DNA of 62,674 bases from Chara braunii (lineage: Eukaryota; Streptophyta; Charophyceae; Charales; Characeae). The translations under genes and the position numbers were made by a program. Under the pieces are notes generated by a model. That model searched no databases. It saw nothing but the letters and a program-made list of their open reading frames with translations, and was not told the origin of the DNA. Within the stretch, counting starts at the first letter, position 1. Each line of letters begins with the position of its first letter. The stretch lies in NCBI GenBank assembly GCA_003427395.1, contig BFEA01000374.1:645816-708489 (forward strand). The letters are read 5' to 3'. Shown here in pieces: positions 11,601-22,216 of the stretch.

Positions 11601-11699
11601 TACCCCACGCGCGCCGCTCACCCAGGCGAGGACCCAGGCTTCCTCCCAAGCGCGCCATCAGATGGGCAAGGCTGCACTAGCGTAACCTGCAGAAAACAC
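8606..11699. other. Non-coding stretch of unknown nature with spaced hairpins
   Basis: About 3.1 kb with no recognisable coding domain. Two strong hairpins lie at 10108-10129 (CCCGATTC/GAATCGGG) and 10284-10313 (CTCTCTCGAT/ATCGAGAGAG), with a degraded one near 9934-9950, about 175 bp apart. A donor-like CAGGTAAGTT lies near 9636. A 176-codon minus-strand frame (9323-9853) shows no family motif, and its composition mirrors the opposite-strand frames. I do not call it a gene. Confidence 0.5.
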
Positions 11700-11727
11700 A
11701 CCAAATACCCTTGTAAGGGTATTTGGT
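11700..11727. repeat. Near-perfect palindrome upstream of integrase relic
   Basis: ACCAAATACCCTT is followed after two bases by its exact reverse complement (13-bp stem). A related but imperfect sequence, GAATATCCTTACAAGGGTATCC, lies near 17207-17228 at the inner edge of copy B. It could be a terminal signal or a terminator-like hairpin; the role is unknown. Confidence 0.6.
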
Positions 11728-11752
11728 ATGACAACGGCACATCCTCAGGCAA

Positions 11753-12343
11753 ATGCTCCAGTTGAGAGGGGGCATAGCACCATCACTAATCTTCTGGCTA
11801 AGTGGACTGAAGGTAGGCCTGGCCAAGGTCCTGAGGGCAACATTTTTTGTCGAGAACATTACGGTAAAAAAGACCACTAAGTACACACCAGCCACGCTAT
11901 GGTACGGAAGGCATGCTACTTTCCCAATTGAGAGCTTAATGAAAACTTGGAGACGTCAAGACTTAGAAACCAACCTGTCCTTCGAGGTGTTGCTCGATAT
12001 TCGAGCACGACAGTTGGGTGCGATTGAGGAGAGGATTCAGGAGGCGTCCAATCAAGTGGAGGAAAGCCGCATGGATGACAAAGCTCGTTGGGACCAGTTG
12101 GCCCGCATACGAAAGGTACCATTGAAAGTCGGGGATGTAGTGCTGCTATATGACTCGTCCCTGGAGAAGCAATGGTCTAGGAAGCTCCACAAAAGGTGGC
12201 TAGGGCCATATCGGATTGTGCGATGTGGGGATTTCGGCGCCTACCAGATTGAGGAGCTGGATGAAACAGAGTGGAAGGATTGGGTACCAGGAACGAGGCT
12301 GAAAAAGTTTGTGGCAAGAGAAGAGGTGAGACAAGCGATCTAA
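11753..12343 (+). CDS. Retroelement integrase C-terminal region (partial)
   Basis: A 196-codon frame. Residues about 42-65 (TKYTPATLWYGRHATFPIE) match the stretch after the catalytic core of Ty3/gypsy-type integrases, where the family reads like TPFELVYG. Residues about 95-125 form a charged helix. Residues about 126-165 (PLKVGDVVLLYDSSLEKQWSRKLHKRWLGPYRIV) match the small barrel-like DNA-binding tail, with the GPY/F motif of the gypsy class. The DDE core and zinc finger are absent upstream, and the first 40 residues do not match, so this is the surviving 3' end of a pol gene. There is no chromodomain. About 60 bp later a gag-like gene begins on the same strand, which may be a junction between two elements. 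Confidence 0.75.
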   Translation: MLQLRGGIAPSLIFWLSGLKVGLAKVLRATFFVENITVKKTTKYTPATLWYGRHATFPIESLMKTWRRQDLETNLSFEVLLDIRARQLGAIEERIQEASNQVEESRMDDKARWDQLARIRKVPLKVGDVVLLYDSSLEKQWSRKLHKRWLGPYRIVRCGDFGAYQIEELDETEWKDWVPGTRLKKFVAREEVRQAI

Positions 12344-12401
12344 CCCCTTTGGTAGGACCCTATGAATGTAGAAAAGATTGATAGTTAAGTCCTAGAAGGG
12401 T

Positions 12402-13203
12402 GTGGGTAATAGAATGTGTGGATTGGATGGGTGTGCTTGGTTTGGCCTGGGCCTGTTCTGTTCCGCCTGTTTGCTTACCCCAATCTGTGTCTGTCGTCTC
12501 CTTCGCCTGTTATGCAGGTCTGACTTTACGAAGACAGCCATACCGAGAGGAGGGAGGGGGACGCGGCCACCACGGAGGCCATTGGGAGCATCAAGGGGTT
12601 ACGGGCGGCATGGGTCTCATCGAAGGGAGCACACGCCCGTGTATGACGACGGGGATATAAAGCTCTTCCTGAACGAGTTCTGGAGATATGCGGAGCACAT
12701 GGGGTGGACAATGGCAGAGAGGATAGAGAGGTTGAGGGGAGTTGGCCGATTTGAGGAGCCCATCGCGCGGATCCGTAGGGAGACGAGGACCTGGCCAGAG
12801 GTGGAGATGAGGATGCAGGAGTTGAGGCCATCGCCCGTGGGTCCAGACGGTGTGCCGATCCACCTAGAGATTGGGAATGTGGAGGAGTTCATCCCTGCTT
12901 TTGAGCATTTCATGCACGAGCAAAACGTATTGAGGGATGAGTGGGCGCGGACACTACCTCTATGGACCAGGAAGGCGGAGAGACCATTGGCTCGTCAAAT
13001 TAAGGATATGGCTCGAGACTAGGAGAGCTGCAGGGCACACCTGAGAGAGGCTTTTCAACGACCAGAGCCACCTCAGCCTAGGGTTGAGAGGCGGCAGAGG
13101 AGCAAGAGGCAGAGGGGCCCTGAGGCCAGAGAGGCAATCCCATCTCGAGGAGGACGAAAGGCCTTTGCGAGAGGAGTCAGTACCAAAGACAGGGGAGCAG
13201 GGA
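12402..13203 (+). pseudogene. Gag-like protein, N-terminal part
   Basis: The frame runs from about 12402, with recognisable sequence from DDGDIKLFLNEFWRYAEHMGW (about 12640). It continues as ERIERLRGVGRFEEPIARIRRE and EEFIPAFEHFMHEQNVLRDEWARTLPLWTRKAERPLA. A TAG at 13021 interrupts it, but the same frame stays gag-like to about 13200 (LREAFQRPEPPQPRVERRQR). From memory this resembles a gag family abundant in Chara braunii gene predictions. The family is expected to form the retrotransposon particle. It continues in another frame at 13084-14720. Confidence 0.6.
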
Positions 13204-14620
13204 GCATACCCTGAGTGCCGGCTTGGCCCGATGATTTTTCATCGTTTCACTAGAGAGGGATTGAGAGGATCCCCTCAACGCGTGTTGGAGGAGATGCCAC
13301 CATCTGGAGGACCATTGCAAGAGTTGGAGGCACACCTGGACATATCACGATGGAGGGTGCCTCAGACTGAGGAGAGGTGCGACGAGCCGGTTGGGGGTGT
13401 ACCACGAGAGGAGGTCCCTGAGCCAGGGCGAGAGGTGGAACGGGGTGCTCAGGGAGGGAGAGTGATGGAGGAAGTGATAGAGGTTGGAGAGGATACTCCG
13501 CCTCGGACACCAGCTCCAGAAACCGGGCCTGAGATAGTGTCGGATGTCGCCCAAGAGGCAGGGAGGGAGCTCCAACGGGGAGAGATTCCATTACCTCCCC
13601 CAGATACGACTCTATCGCCAGGGGTGAGGATAGAGATGGAGCGAGAGAGGAATGGCTGGAGGAGAGAGGCCCTTTCCACAATCGATAGGTATCTGGCTGC
13701 GCATGCTCAGGAGCACCTGGACATCAAGAGGCCAATGCCTATGGAGCCACCACGGGAGCCGCACCAGGCGGAGAAAGAGGCGTTGGCCGAGATTCCAGAG
13801 AGAGAGGACCATCGCACGAGAGGGAGGGCGCCGACAAGAGAGACAACAGAAGAGAGACGAGCCAGGGTCGGGAAGCGTGTGGAGGAGATTAAGGAGGAGA
13901 GGCAGAGATTAGAGGCGGCTGGAGCACTCCCAGATCAGCCACCTGACGCACCCCCTAAACCCTGTGGAGTCAAGGAGATGTGGGATGAGTTTTGGGGCTC
14001 ATATGGCGAGGGGTTGGCAGTTCCAGAGAGGGCAGGATTTGGGACATCGAGGTCAGCAACTGAGTACCTGGACTGTAAGATCCGCTTCCTGGCCAAGACT
14101 TCTTTCAATAGGTATCTGATGCTGGAAGATGATCTGGCCGACAAGAAGATTAAAGAAGTAAGTCATGGGGTACGATTGGAGGCTGTTGAGGCTGAGGTTC
14201 GAGAGCTCAGGGCATTGACAGCCAGTCAGGCTGCCACCATCCAGGAGATGAGGCAGCATCTTCAGGACACCACAACTAGGAGAGACCAGGAGCCACCCAC
14301 TAGAGGGGTGGACTGGACCGAGAGCCGTCGCGGTGATATCCAGGGCGAAGCGACGCAGGGTCTATCAAGACAACCATCTCTGGCATGACCCTCTCAGGAA
14401 CCATCTATTGGGAAGGCCATCTTGGATCCAGAGGAAGCAAAGGCAAAGAGGGAGGTAGAGAAGGAGGCCTTTGAGTTTAGGGCCCCTACTGAGCTTGCCC
14501 CCCAGCCTATGACTTCTTCAGGACCTGCGATGGAGTCCTCGACACCACAAGCCGGAGACGGACCACGAACAGCTGTCAGCGAGCCTGCACTTGGATCCGA
14601 TGAGGGGACGATGATGTGCT
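13084..14620 (+). pseudogene. Gag-like protein, charged central region
   Basis: Open for 434 codons to a TGA at 14388, then open again in the same frame to about 14620. The sequence is dominated by Glu, Arg and Pro (REVERGAQGGRVMEEVIEVGEDTPPRTPAPE). Around residues 260-300 it has a probable helix (RRARVGKRVEEIKEERQRLEAAGALP), then PPKPCGVKEMWDEFWGSYGEGL and a conserved-looking block EYLDCKIRFLAKTSFNRYLMLEDDLADKK (about residues 320-350). A coiled coil is likely at 360-400 (LEAVEAEVRELRALTASQAATIQEM). It is the middle of the same gag-like gene that begins at 12402 and ends near 15160. Confidence 0.6.
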
Positions 14621-14783
14621 CCTTGAGGCAGTCGACACTATGCAGGAGGGAGCAAGTCTGTTTATGCCTGAGCAGAGGGTGGAGGAGCCTCATGAGGACG
14701 AGGAGGTGGTTGCGATGGAGGGTGTCTGCAAGGGTAGACCTCAGAAATAAGACACTCCTGAGTACAGGCCCGAGGGAGTTGGG

Positions 14784-15326
14784 ATGTGGACGGAGCCGAT
14801 TACTCAGGGATTGGAAGTGAGACCGGAGGAGCCTATGGACATGCCCCAGAGCTATGAGATGACCAGGGAGGCCAGTGAGACACCTTTGTCACCGGGGTCT
14901 CAGAGGAAGAAAAAGAGGCTCGGGAAGTCATATGATCCAACCTATTTTTTCTGCAAGAGAGGGGAACATAGGGCATTGCAGTGTCCTAAGTTCCTGAAGG
15001 ACAAGGCAGCAGGGAATGTTACTGAGAATGGTGGGAGGATGTACGATAGGCAGGGCCGAGTGGTCGAGCGGACTGCCGATGGGGGTAGAGCTCAGTTCTA
15101 TAGGCAGAACCAGGAGGAGGTGAGTGAGTACGGACTGGATCGCCTATGTACGGTTAGCCACTATGACATGGCGAGGTTGAGTGGAGTGTGCAGTTTAAGT
15201 CAGATATTAGTTTTATCTTTGTTTTTATTTTTTGTCTTGTTAGAAGCTTGGGTACCTACACTGTTAGTTGTACATATAGGTGAATACAACATATGGTTGT
15301 CATTGAGGCTCTTCTCAGTAACATGA
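14784..15326 (+). pseudogene. Gag-like protein, C-terminal part with degenerate zinc knuckle
   Basis: Residues about 50-66 read YDPTYFFCKRGEHRALQCPKF, a CCHC nucleic-acid-binding knuckle (C-x2-C-x4-H-x4-C) whose first cysteine has become tyrosine. The downstream block GRMYDRQGRVVERTADGGRAQFYRQN looks conserved. From about residue 120 the frame runs into hydrophobic text (LSLFLFFVLLEAWVPTLLVV) that probably lies past the true end of the gene. Nucleocapsid function, binding the element's own RNA, is that of the family. The lost cysteine, together with the upstream stop and frameshifts, indicates a dead copy. Confidence 0.65.
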
Positions 15327-15329
15327 GGG

Positions 15330-17254
15330 TCAAGACTCAGTGAGATCCTATGTGTATGTTGAGGATACCTTTTCTCTGACTCATTGAGAGGAGGATTCGG
15401 TTTCTGTTTCATGATATTTATGATAGTACGGCCGGTCCTGTACTATATTTAGGAGGGTTTTGTTTGGTCCGAGTGAGTTGCGGATTTGGACTGCTACTTG
15501 TGTGTTCGGATGAGATATTTCATCTCTGAGTGTGCTTTGAGTTGAGATCTATTAGAGACTATTCTCTTGTATATGACGATCACAATCACTCTCACATGTG
15601 TGGTTTTATCCTGATGTATGATGGCTTTGTGTGAGGGATGTATGGGAAACATCTCATGTGTTGTGTATTTCTTGAATGTGAATGAATGTGAACTGTCTAC
15701 TCTTCGGTATACTCGTGCGATCTGGCCATGAGCGGATAATAGGGCCGGGTATAAGGAGAGGGAGTGCAGTCTGTTTTTGTGAAAGAGTGTGAGAATCCTA
15801 AGACATTTACGAGTCTTTGAGACTCGAATGCTTACCATGCCGAATGTTTATTGCTGAGTTGTGATGATGACCCATAAGTTGGTCTCTCAGTTTGAGTTGT
15901 TTTATGGCATAGACGTCTTTTGAGTGGGAAGCCAGTCTTTTGTTTATTTGGAGACTCGTCTTCAAAGAGGGAAGATGTTTTAAAGAAAGGTCGTGAGAAA
16001 GTTCATCCTAGAGAGAGAGGGATGACTGGGAGACCTATTGCGTGAGACCTCCTTCATATGAAAGGTGGTTAATAGATTTAATGGCATGGAAAGCTGATTT
16101 TGAATGATAAAGACTGACGAGAAGGACCACGTTTTTGTTCGGCCATTGGTGAAATTTTGGAGGTCGCAAGAGTGATTTATTTGGGAAATGTAGCTGAGAT
16201 GCGACGTTCTTGTTCTGATCAAGTTGGGAGGTCATGACCTTGTGAATCTGGCGGTGATTTTGTTTTGTAAAAGAGGCTGCCGCGCTCTCTGTGTTGTCCC
16301 ACAGAGGGTTGGTAAATGCCTTTTATGTGTGACAGACCTTTGCGTAGTCCCGCAGTAGGCCTGTATTGTTGCGACACACCGTCCAACCACTTGTGCTAAT
16401 CTTAGGGCATTTATGAGAATACCAAGCTAACGGTAAAGTTTAGCATCACTAGGGTGCAACCCCTAATGTCATCTGCTGATCGGAGTAACCTGAACAGCGG
16501 GCCTACGTCTTGCCAAGGGAGTAAAAACTTAAAGGGGTGTGGTCACCTAAGAGGGTTTTACTCCTGCGGGACAGCGTGGGATAAGAGTCGAGTCTTTTTT
16601 GAGTCCTGATTGAATGCTTATCAGGAGAAAGTCTATTGTGGCACAACCTGCGAGGGCACTACCGCTATAATAACAACGCCGTGGGCCGTAGATCTGGCAC
16701 GATCACCCAGACTATGGTGGGCCAGGATGGAGACATGATCTTCCTGTACTAGATGCAGGAAGAGTCTAAGATAAGATTATATATATATATATATATATAT
16801 ATATACTTGATTGTGAGAATTTAGGGAGGAAGGTGAAAGAGTGTCTTCGAAGGTCTCGGTTAGGGCCCGAGTCCCTAGTTATGGCCCTGCTTGCAGGGTG
16901 GAGACTAGAAATACTTAACGAGAAGCCGGCGTTTGTCTAGGACAAAGGGGAGAGGACAATGAAAAGGTCGTTGGAACTTATGCTGTAGTATAGTGCCAGT
17001 ATCCCGACGTCCTAATGTCAGGACAATGGAGACCCAGGTTAGAATCCTGACAGCATACAGTTGTGTTGGCATGATTTGATAGAAGCCTCGACCCGAAGTC
17101 TGTCAGCTAATCAGATTGGTTTCTTTTTCGTCAGCATTTGGATTATGGATGAACTGATAGCTTTTTTATTTTGCGAAGCGAATATGGTTCGGTAAGTTGT
17201 CGGTGCGAATATCCTTACAAGGGTATCCGCCCTGTGGTATTTGCAAGCGACAGG
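15330..17254. other. Non-coding stretch with (AT)n tract
   Basis: About 1.9 kb without supported coding sequence. It contains an (AT)14 tract at about 16778-16804, and GTAGTCCCGCAG/TTGTCCCACAG phrases around 16290-16360 that look like diverged short repeats. It may be the 3' untranslated region or LTR of the gag-like element, but I could not define an LTR boundary. Confidence 0.45.
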
Positions 17255-17319
17255 AAATCAGTTCGGGTGGTCTGGTTGCTCTGACTAACGAGGGTTGTTT
17301 GTGTTTGACTTTTTAGGAA

Positions 17320-18577
17320 CCAGGCAGTGTCCCATAAGTTTGGGTGGCTTGGTTGCCTTGTTTATTTTGAGTTTTCTCAGTTTCTTTTGATTCTGAACGA
17401 GGGGGTCTGAGCATGTTCCATAAGTTTGGGTGGCTCAACCCCTTCCTATTTTATTAAAGGGAACGAATCAGGCAGAGGGCCAGACATGTTCCATAAGTTT
17501 GGGTGGTCTTGGTCCAAAGTTGCGCACATGCTGAAACTCTATTAGCGGGGAGCATCACTTGCTGGAAAACAGGTTCAGCATCCCTTGTACAGAATGATTC
17601 AGAAAAACGAGGAAAGACAAGATAATCTGTATCCGGAAAAAAACTGTAAGCATTGATTACGCTAGATTCCAGAGGATTGACTGAGCAGGATATCAGAAAA
17701 ATTGACTGAGCAAAGGCCTGCCAGATTAATTGTGCAGGTTGCTGAGAAAAGGAGAAAACCAATATTCTCATCCTTTTTTTGGATCATGAAATTCCCTGCC
17801 GGCCTTGATTGTTGTGGGATCCCAGGGAATGAGCGGGGGACCCCTACTTGCCCACTCAGCCCTGGTTGAAGCGGACACTGTCCAAGCCCTGTTTGCACNG
17901 GTACTTCGGGAGCTAGGTGTGAACGTGCGACTACAGACCTTGCAGAGGGGGTTCAAACTCCCTGTGTGACGAACCACTTTCTGTAACGCGCGATTTTCTG
18001 CGCGGTTGCAACGAGGGGTCCTAAGCTGGGAAGGTTGGGCNAATTACGGGAGATNGAGATCGGTGGAAAATTGCATCAGTGCCCTTGCTTTTTCGTCCTT
18101 TTCGTCGCTTCTTTTCATATGGCTGGGTTTGGAGCTGGGTGTGTCCGGGGACGGCCGGTTGATTGATTGGTCGGTTGATGGCTGGCGCGCCACCGCTCGC
18201 GCGACTAATAAATGTTGACGTCGTTTCTTCTGTTTCTTTATTATTATTCTATCTATGAACAGGCTGGTCAGACAGTGTTCCATAAGTTTGGGTGGTCTGA
18301 GTATAACTTATCACAAACTGAAGAGAGTATTAACTAAGAATAAATTTGTGGTACGAAGGGGCAGATTGAATATTGAGCTAAAGATGATCGGTTCAGTTAT
18401 ATGCTACCTCAAAAGACTAAGTGCAGATAATTATATAAAACTGGAATACTTAAACAATTCAGGGCGGCTAGGGTGGCCTAGTCATATGCCCAAAGAAGAG
18501 AAAAGTTGTTGTGCCCTATGTTTATGTATACTAAATGGTTGAGCTAGACATGTTTCATAAGTTTGGGTGGTCTAGCT
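17320..18577 (-). repeat. Hairpin family 1, copy B
   Basis: Five units, in window coordinates: 17320-17352 (CCAGGC/GCTTGG), 17401-17442 (GGGGTCTGAGC/GCTCAACCCC), 17480-17512 (CCAGAC/GTCTTGG), 18268-18300 (TCAGAC/GTCTGA), 18542-18577 (AGCTAGAC/GTCTAGCT, perfect 8 bp). The shared loop reads CCATAAGTTTGGGTGG on this strand, the complement of copies A and C. The unit at 17401 pairs with a changed but complementary stem relative to its counterpart in copy C. Confidence 0.85.
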
Positions 18578-18884
18578 TTATGCCCTATGTAAGTTGGGTA
18601 TAAAGGGATAAATCATTGAAAGACTATGAACTATTGTTTGACAAGGTTGACTTGGGGTTGGTGAGAGTACTTACCTTTGTGGTTTGACCTGCATGTGGCT
18701 GAGTGAGACTACTGCTTAGTCCGAGTTTCAGTTTGATAGGTAGTTGCTTTAGCTACTCGCCACGTGCTAGAGCGATGGGAGTTAGTTTCAATTCTTGCAT
18801 TTTCCGAGCAAAGTTTATTTTACTTAGGTCGATTTCTACATTTTCTGGGTCATTTATTATACTTGGTCTTGTATAAATCTTAGT

Positions 18885-19490
18885 AAGCTACTTTCTCTAA
18901 GGGAAGCGTTGCCAAAACTTCTACAAAACCAATGAGTTATTCAAATTTTGGCTTTCAAAAGTTCAGTTTGTCTAAATTATATATATGATTTAGTAAAAAT
19001 CTAGGAAATCTCCTTTTCTAAAAGGAGTGCTGCCCAAATTTTTGCTAAATTCAAGGAGTTCGACAAAATTGAACTTTGGGAAGCCAAAATTATTTTCTAG
19101 ATTTTGAAATTAGCTTTGTATAAATCTTGGAATAACACTTTCTCTACGGGAAGCGCTACCGAAATTTCTACAAATCTAAGAGGTTAGTTGAACTTTGTCT
19201 TAAATCGAAGTCAAGTTTGGCTTCTGAGTTCTTATCTGACTTAGTATAAATCTAGGAAGTCTACCTTTCTAAATGAGATGCTGCCCAAATTTTTACTAAT
19301 TCAGAGAGTTGAACAAAATTTGACTTTCCAGAATTTGAGATTGTTTTTGTTTTCATACTTGAGTTAGTATAAATTCTGAGAAGGTACTTTTCCTACGGGA
19401 AACGCTGCCAAAATTTTCTTAGTTTAAAGGAGTTAGATTATATTTTGAAAGGTGGCAGTTCTGGCGACCCCCCCTAAATAGGGGAGATGC
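18885..19490 (-). repeat. Hairpin family 2, copy B
   Basis: Five to six units, alternating in loop type. At 19115-19174 the stem begins TTTGTA and closes with TACAAA. At 19241-19299 it begins TTAGTATAAAT and closes ATTTTTACTAA. The outer stem bases thus differ between neighbouring units but stay complementary. Loops alternate between CTACGGGAAGCGCTACCG and CTTTCTAAATGAGATGCTGCCC types. Confidence 0.75.
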
Positions 19491-19680
19491 TGCCATAGGT
19501 CTACATCACGTTCGATACTGGCTTAGAGGTAGGCTTAGACTTAGTAGCATGAAAGTCTTGAGTGAGATTGTGATACGGAGATTATTCTCCATGGGCTTAT
19601 AGATTTAGCTTGAGGATTGACCTGTCTTGTGTTACAGGTCCTCGTGATCGTTTGATTCGAGATTTGGAGTAAATTCAGCT

Positions 19681-19720
19681 TGATCCCACGAGGATCATCT
19701 TCTGTTATCACTGATAACAG
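19681..19720 (-). repeat. Twin hairpins (copy B)
   Basis: CTGTTATCA..TGATAACAG at 19702-19720 is perfect. The neighbour at 19681-19697 reads on the minus strand TGATCCT-CGT-GGGATCA, which keeps all pairs if one T-G wobble is allowed. On the plus strand that pair would be a C-A mismatch. Confidence 0.7.
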
Positions 19721-20586
19721 GTCGATTGTCGATTCGTCGGTTTACGACTCAACTTCAATTCACCCTTGATACTCAACCTAAAAAGGTTTTAGCGTGGTGG
19801 TTTTTTTTTGTTTTATTAAGGTTTTCACCCGGACTTTTATTGAATGGTCATTTAACAAAGGTACTGAGTATTTCATGATGGAAGGTTGGACAAAGGTTTG
19901 GGCTTGCATGGCTAAAGCGAGGGGTATGAGTCTAGAGAATGGTTGAAGTTCTGTGTAGTGTGTAAATTTTTGGTTGACTCTTTGATGTGATTGCACATAT
20001 GTTCTGTGGTTTTGACTTTGGATTTGATTGTCTGCGATCACATACATATATATGGCTCTGAGGAGTCTCACTGTGATTGTGAGACGTGATCGTCACATAC
20101 TTATTCCCCACTATATATATATGCACATACCTATGTTGGGTGGTTCGCGTGGCCTAAGGGGCCCACACTTAAGGGTTAAATTGAGGTCAAGGTTGAGAAA
20201 GGAAGGGGAATTCTCTCCCTTTATTGATTGTTTGCTTTTTAAAGATTTTTTAGTCGGACATTGGTCATGGGTCAAAGCATCCCAGATCCTAAACTCTGCA
20301 TGAAAGGGATCACCCCCCGCGCAGAGCCTATTTGCCCTGCCTGCCAGGACACTCAGCCTAAAGGCCGGAGGTGCCGCGAAGGCCGCACGGCTGTTCCTTC
20401 AGCCGTGCAAGATTGTGAAGGGGTAGACCCTCACGATACTTCGAGTTGGACACTTGAGTGTCATAAGCGGTACTCGGATCCACGAGGGACCGCTTGGTTA
20501 TGGGCACTACATAGTACGTCATCATTGCGACTGCTTGCGTATTCATGCATTGCTGGTCGATATGGAAAGGTCATGCGTCTGTGCGG

Positions 20587-20593
20587 TTTTATA
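20587..20593 (-). promoter_or_regulatory. TATA-like box in repeat copy B
   Basis: TTTTATA on the plus strand, i.e. TATAAAA on the minus strand, in the same context (ACTTAGTATAAAACCG) as copies A and C. Confidence 0.4.
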
Positions 20594-21206
20594 CTAAGTC
20601 TCGCGTGCGTCGCCTATCCGATTTTTTCCGCATCGGAGAGTTATGAGATGGCTACTAAGGGACTAGGAGTGTTATTGCGTAACTTGCGTTGTTTGTTCTA
20701 TACCGTTTTGTATATGTGCGTGTGCGTGCGTGTCTTATTTTTTACGTCTTTATAGTGGTGTGAGCGTGGTGTGTGGGATGTGTCCTAGTCGACCGACGAC
20801 GGGTCGTGCTTCGGATCTCAGACCCCCAAGGCGTCGGTTCGCATGCAGGTCCGATAAAGGTGTAAAAAAACACGCGTACCCCCTATGCTACAGCGAACGA
20901 GAAACGCCATCGGCTGGTCCATCTCTGCGATTGTAGCTGATTAGCTTTCGTACTATGGACTGGTAGCTCGACGGGGATACGCCCACCGAAGGGAGGTGAC
21001 AACTCCCGTACGGTGGAGGTAAGTCGTGCCTCGTGTAGGCCCTATACTGTCGTAGGGGCTCGCGAGAGGTATGGCTAGCGCACTCGGCCAGAGCGGCTTG
21101 CGGAAGCTCCATGTGCATTTGCGATGAGGAAGTAGACCAACTCGTGCGTGATGTGGTCGGGAGGGTCCCGCCCCACTTGTGCGGTGCTGGACCGATGCGC
21201 TCGACA

Positions 21207-21623
21207 CCACGTCGATCCTGGGTCTAACAGGTCACCTACTCGTGTATGTGCAATCTCGATAGTCGTGATCATAAGTTCACCCTTAGTCTTAGCTTTCTTA
21301 GCCCACGAACTTCGAAATGCTATTAGTTCACTGCCGAGTTTGTCAAGGGAATCGTCCAGTGAGACAGAACAAAGAACAATATCAGGGTGCTCTAGACGAC
21401 GGGCCGAAGAAGAGCCATCGTCTGCCATAAGAGTCGAGGGGTTAGAAGAGGTTGTCGACACCTTACCTTTATTTAAACCCTTCGACTCAGTAGGAGCAGA
21501 TGCTACTCCTACTGGTTGCTCGCTTTTGGGTTCTTGATCAAAGGACATCACAATATCACGTGTCCGAGAGTTCCACACCTGAGGCACAGGGGCGGTTGGC
21601 CATCTTGGACTGACACTCCTCAC
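21207..21623 (-). pseudogene. Gag/protease linker region with broken zinc knuckle, truncated by repeat B
   Basis: Around 21570-21610 one minus-strand frame reads PPLCLRCGTLGHVIL, then a stop, then C. This fits a C-x2-C-x4-H-x4-C knuckle with a stop codon inside it. A neighbouring frame is open from 21623 to the repeat edge and reads VMSFDQEPKSEQPVGVASAP...LEHPDIVLCSVSLDDSLDKLGSELIAF. It stops being element-like exactly where copy B begins at 21206. No protease motif survives before the truncation. Confidence 0.6.
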
Positions 21624-22206
21624 GTGTCATTCCCATTTTCTCGCACAGCTTCTCGTATGTGATGTCAGGATGCTCGAAAAACGAGCGTGGTTTTCTCTTC
21701 TTCTTCCATTGACTTGGGCCTCCCTTGTTGGCCGCTACGGCAGCGACGTCACCCTTCCCAGACTTAGTGTCGCCATTACCTCCTCCTCCCTCGGACTCGT
21801 CGAGGGGCAACTTCTCAACGGTCTCATCGTCAAAGACGACGAGCATGTGGTCTTGGCACTTTTGCCGCCAAAGGACCCGCTTGCTGTACCCACCAACCGG
21901 TCCAGACTTTACTACCGAAGCATATGTCCCCTTTACCTGAGCGGTCATCTGCTCTCGTTGGAGAGTCAGATCGCGAAATTGCCTGTAGTTGAGCTTTCCA
22001 GACTTCGCCTCAACCACGAGCTGTCTGCGAATGGGCTCGGACAAAGCACGTGAATAGATATACAGAACCTGGTTGTCCTGTACGTTCAGCCCAGGTACCT
22101 GCAAGAGACGGTCTACTTCACGTGACAACCCCTCCACAGACGTCCAACGCTTTTGGCCTATGGTGGTGAGTTTGTCAAAGGTCTTATCGACTGTTGTGTT
22201 ATCCAA
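21556..22206 (-). pseudogene. Gag core, second segment (minus-strand gypsy element)
   Basis: A 216-codon frame that continues the gag at 22217-23044 after a frameshift near 22210. It contains FDKLTTIGQKRWTSVEGLSREVDRLLQVPGLNVQDNQVLYIYSRALSEPIRRQLVVEAKSG, typical of the C-terminal half of a Ty3/gypsy capsid domain. A basic, Gly/Lys-rich linker follows (SGKGDVAAVAANKGGPSQWKKKRKPRSF), then the segment preceding the zinc knuckle (HPDITYEKLCEKMGMTREECQSKM). In the family this protein assembles the particle. It is broken by the upstream frameshift, and the downstream sequence is lost at copy B. Confidence 0.75.
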
Positions 22207-22216
22207 GAATCTCTCC

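Larger units (their letters stand above)
17255..21206 (-). mobile_element. About 4-kb structured non-coding repeat, copy B
   Basis: Inverted relative to copy A. Its outer edge at 21206 is the complement of TGTCGAGCGCATCGG and cuts into a minus-strand gag gene. Reading leftward it has the same order as A and C: GC-rich block with TATA-like box (20587-20593), twin hairpins (19681-19720), hairpin family 2 (18885-19490), donor-like site (18669-18677) and hairpin family 1 (17320-18577). The GC-rich tail seen in A and C is missing. A block of about 0.7 kb (about 17535-18228, containing three Ns) lies between hairpin units where C has only about 75 bp, so it is an insertion or assembly join. Confidence 0.85.

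Noticed and set aside
4962-21206. Copies A and B as long inverted ends of one 16-kb composite transposon
   Set aside because: Both outer edges read TGTCGAGC, but the flanks share at best an offset CCAC, and the gag gene interrupted at 21206 does not visibly continue left of 4962. Independent insertions in opposite directions explain it.
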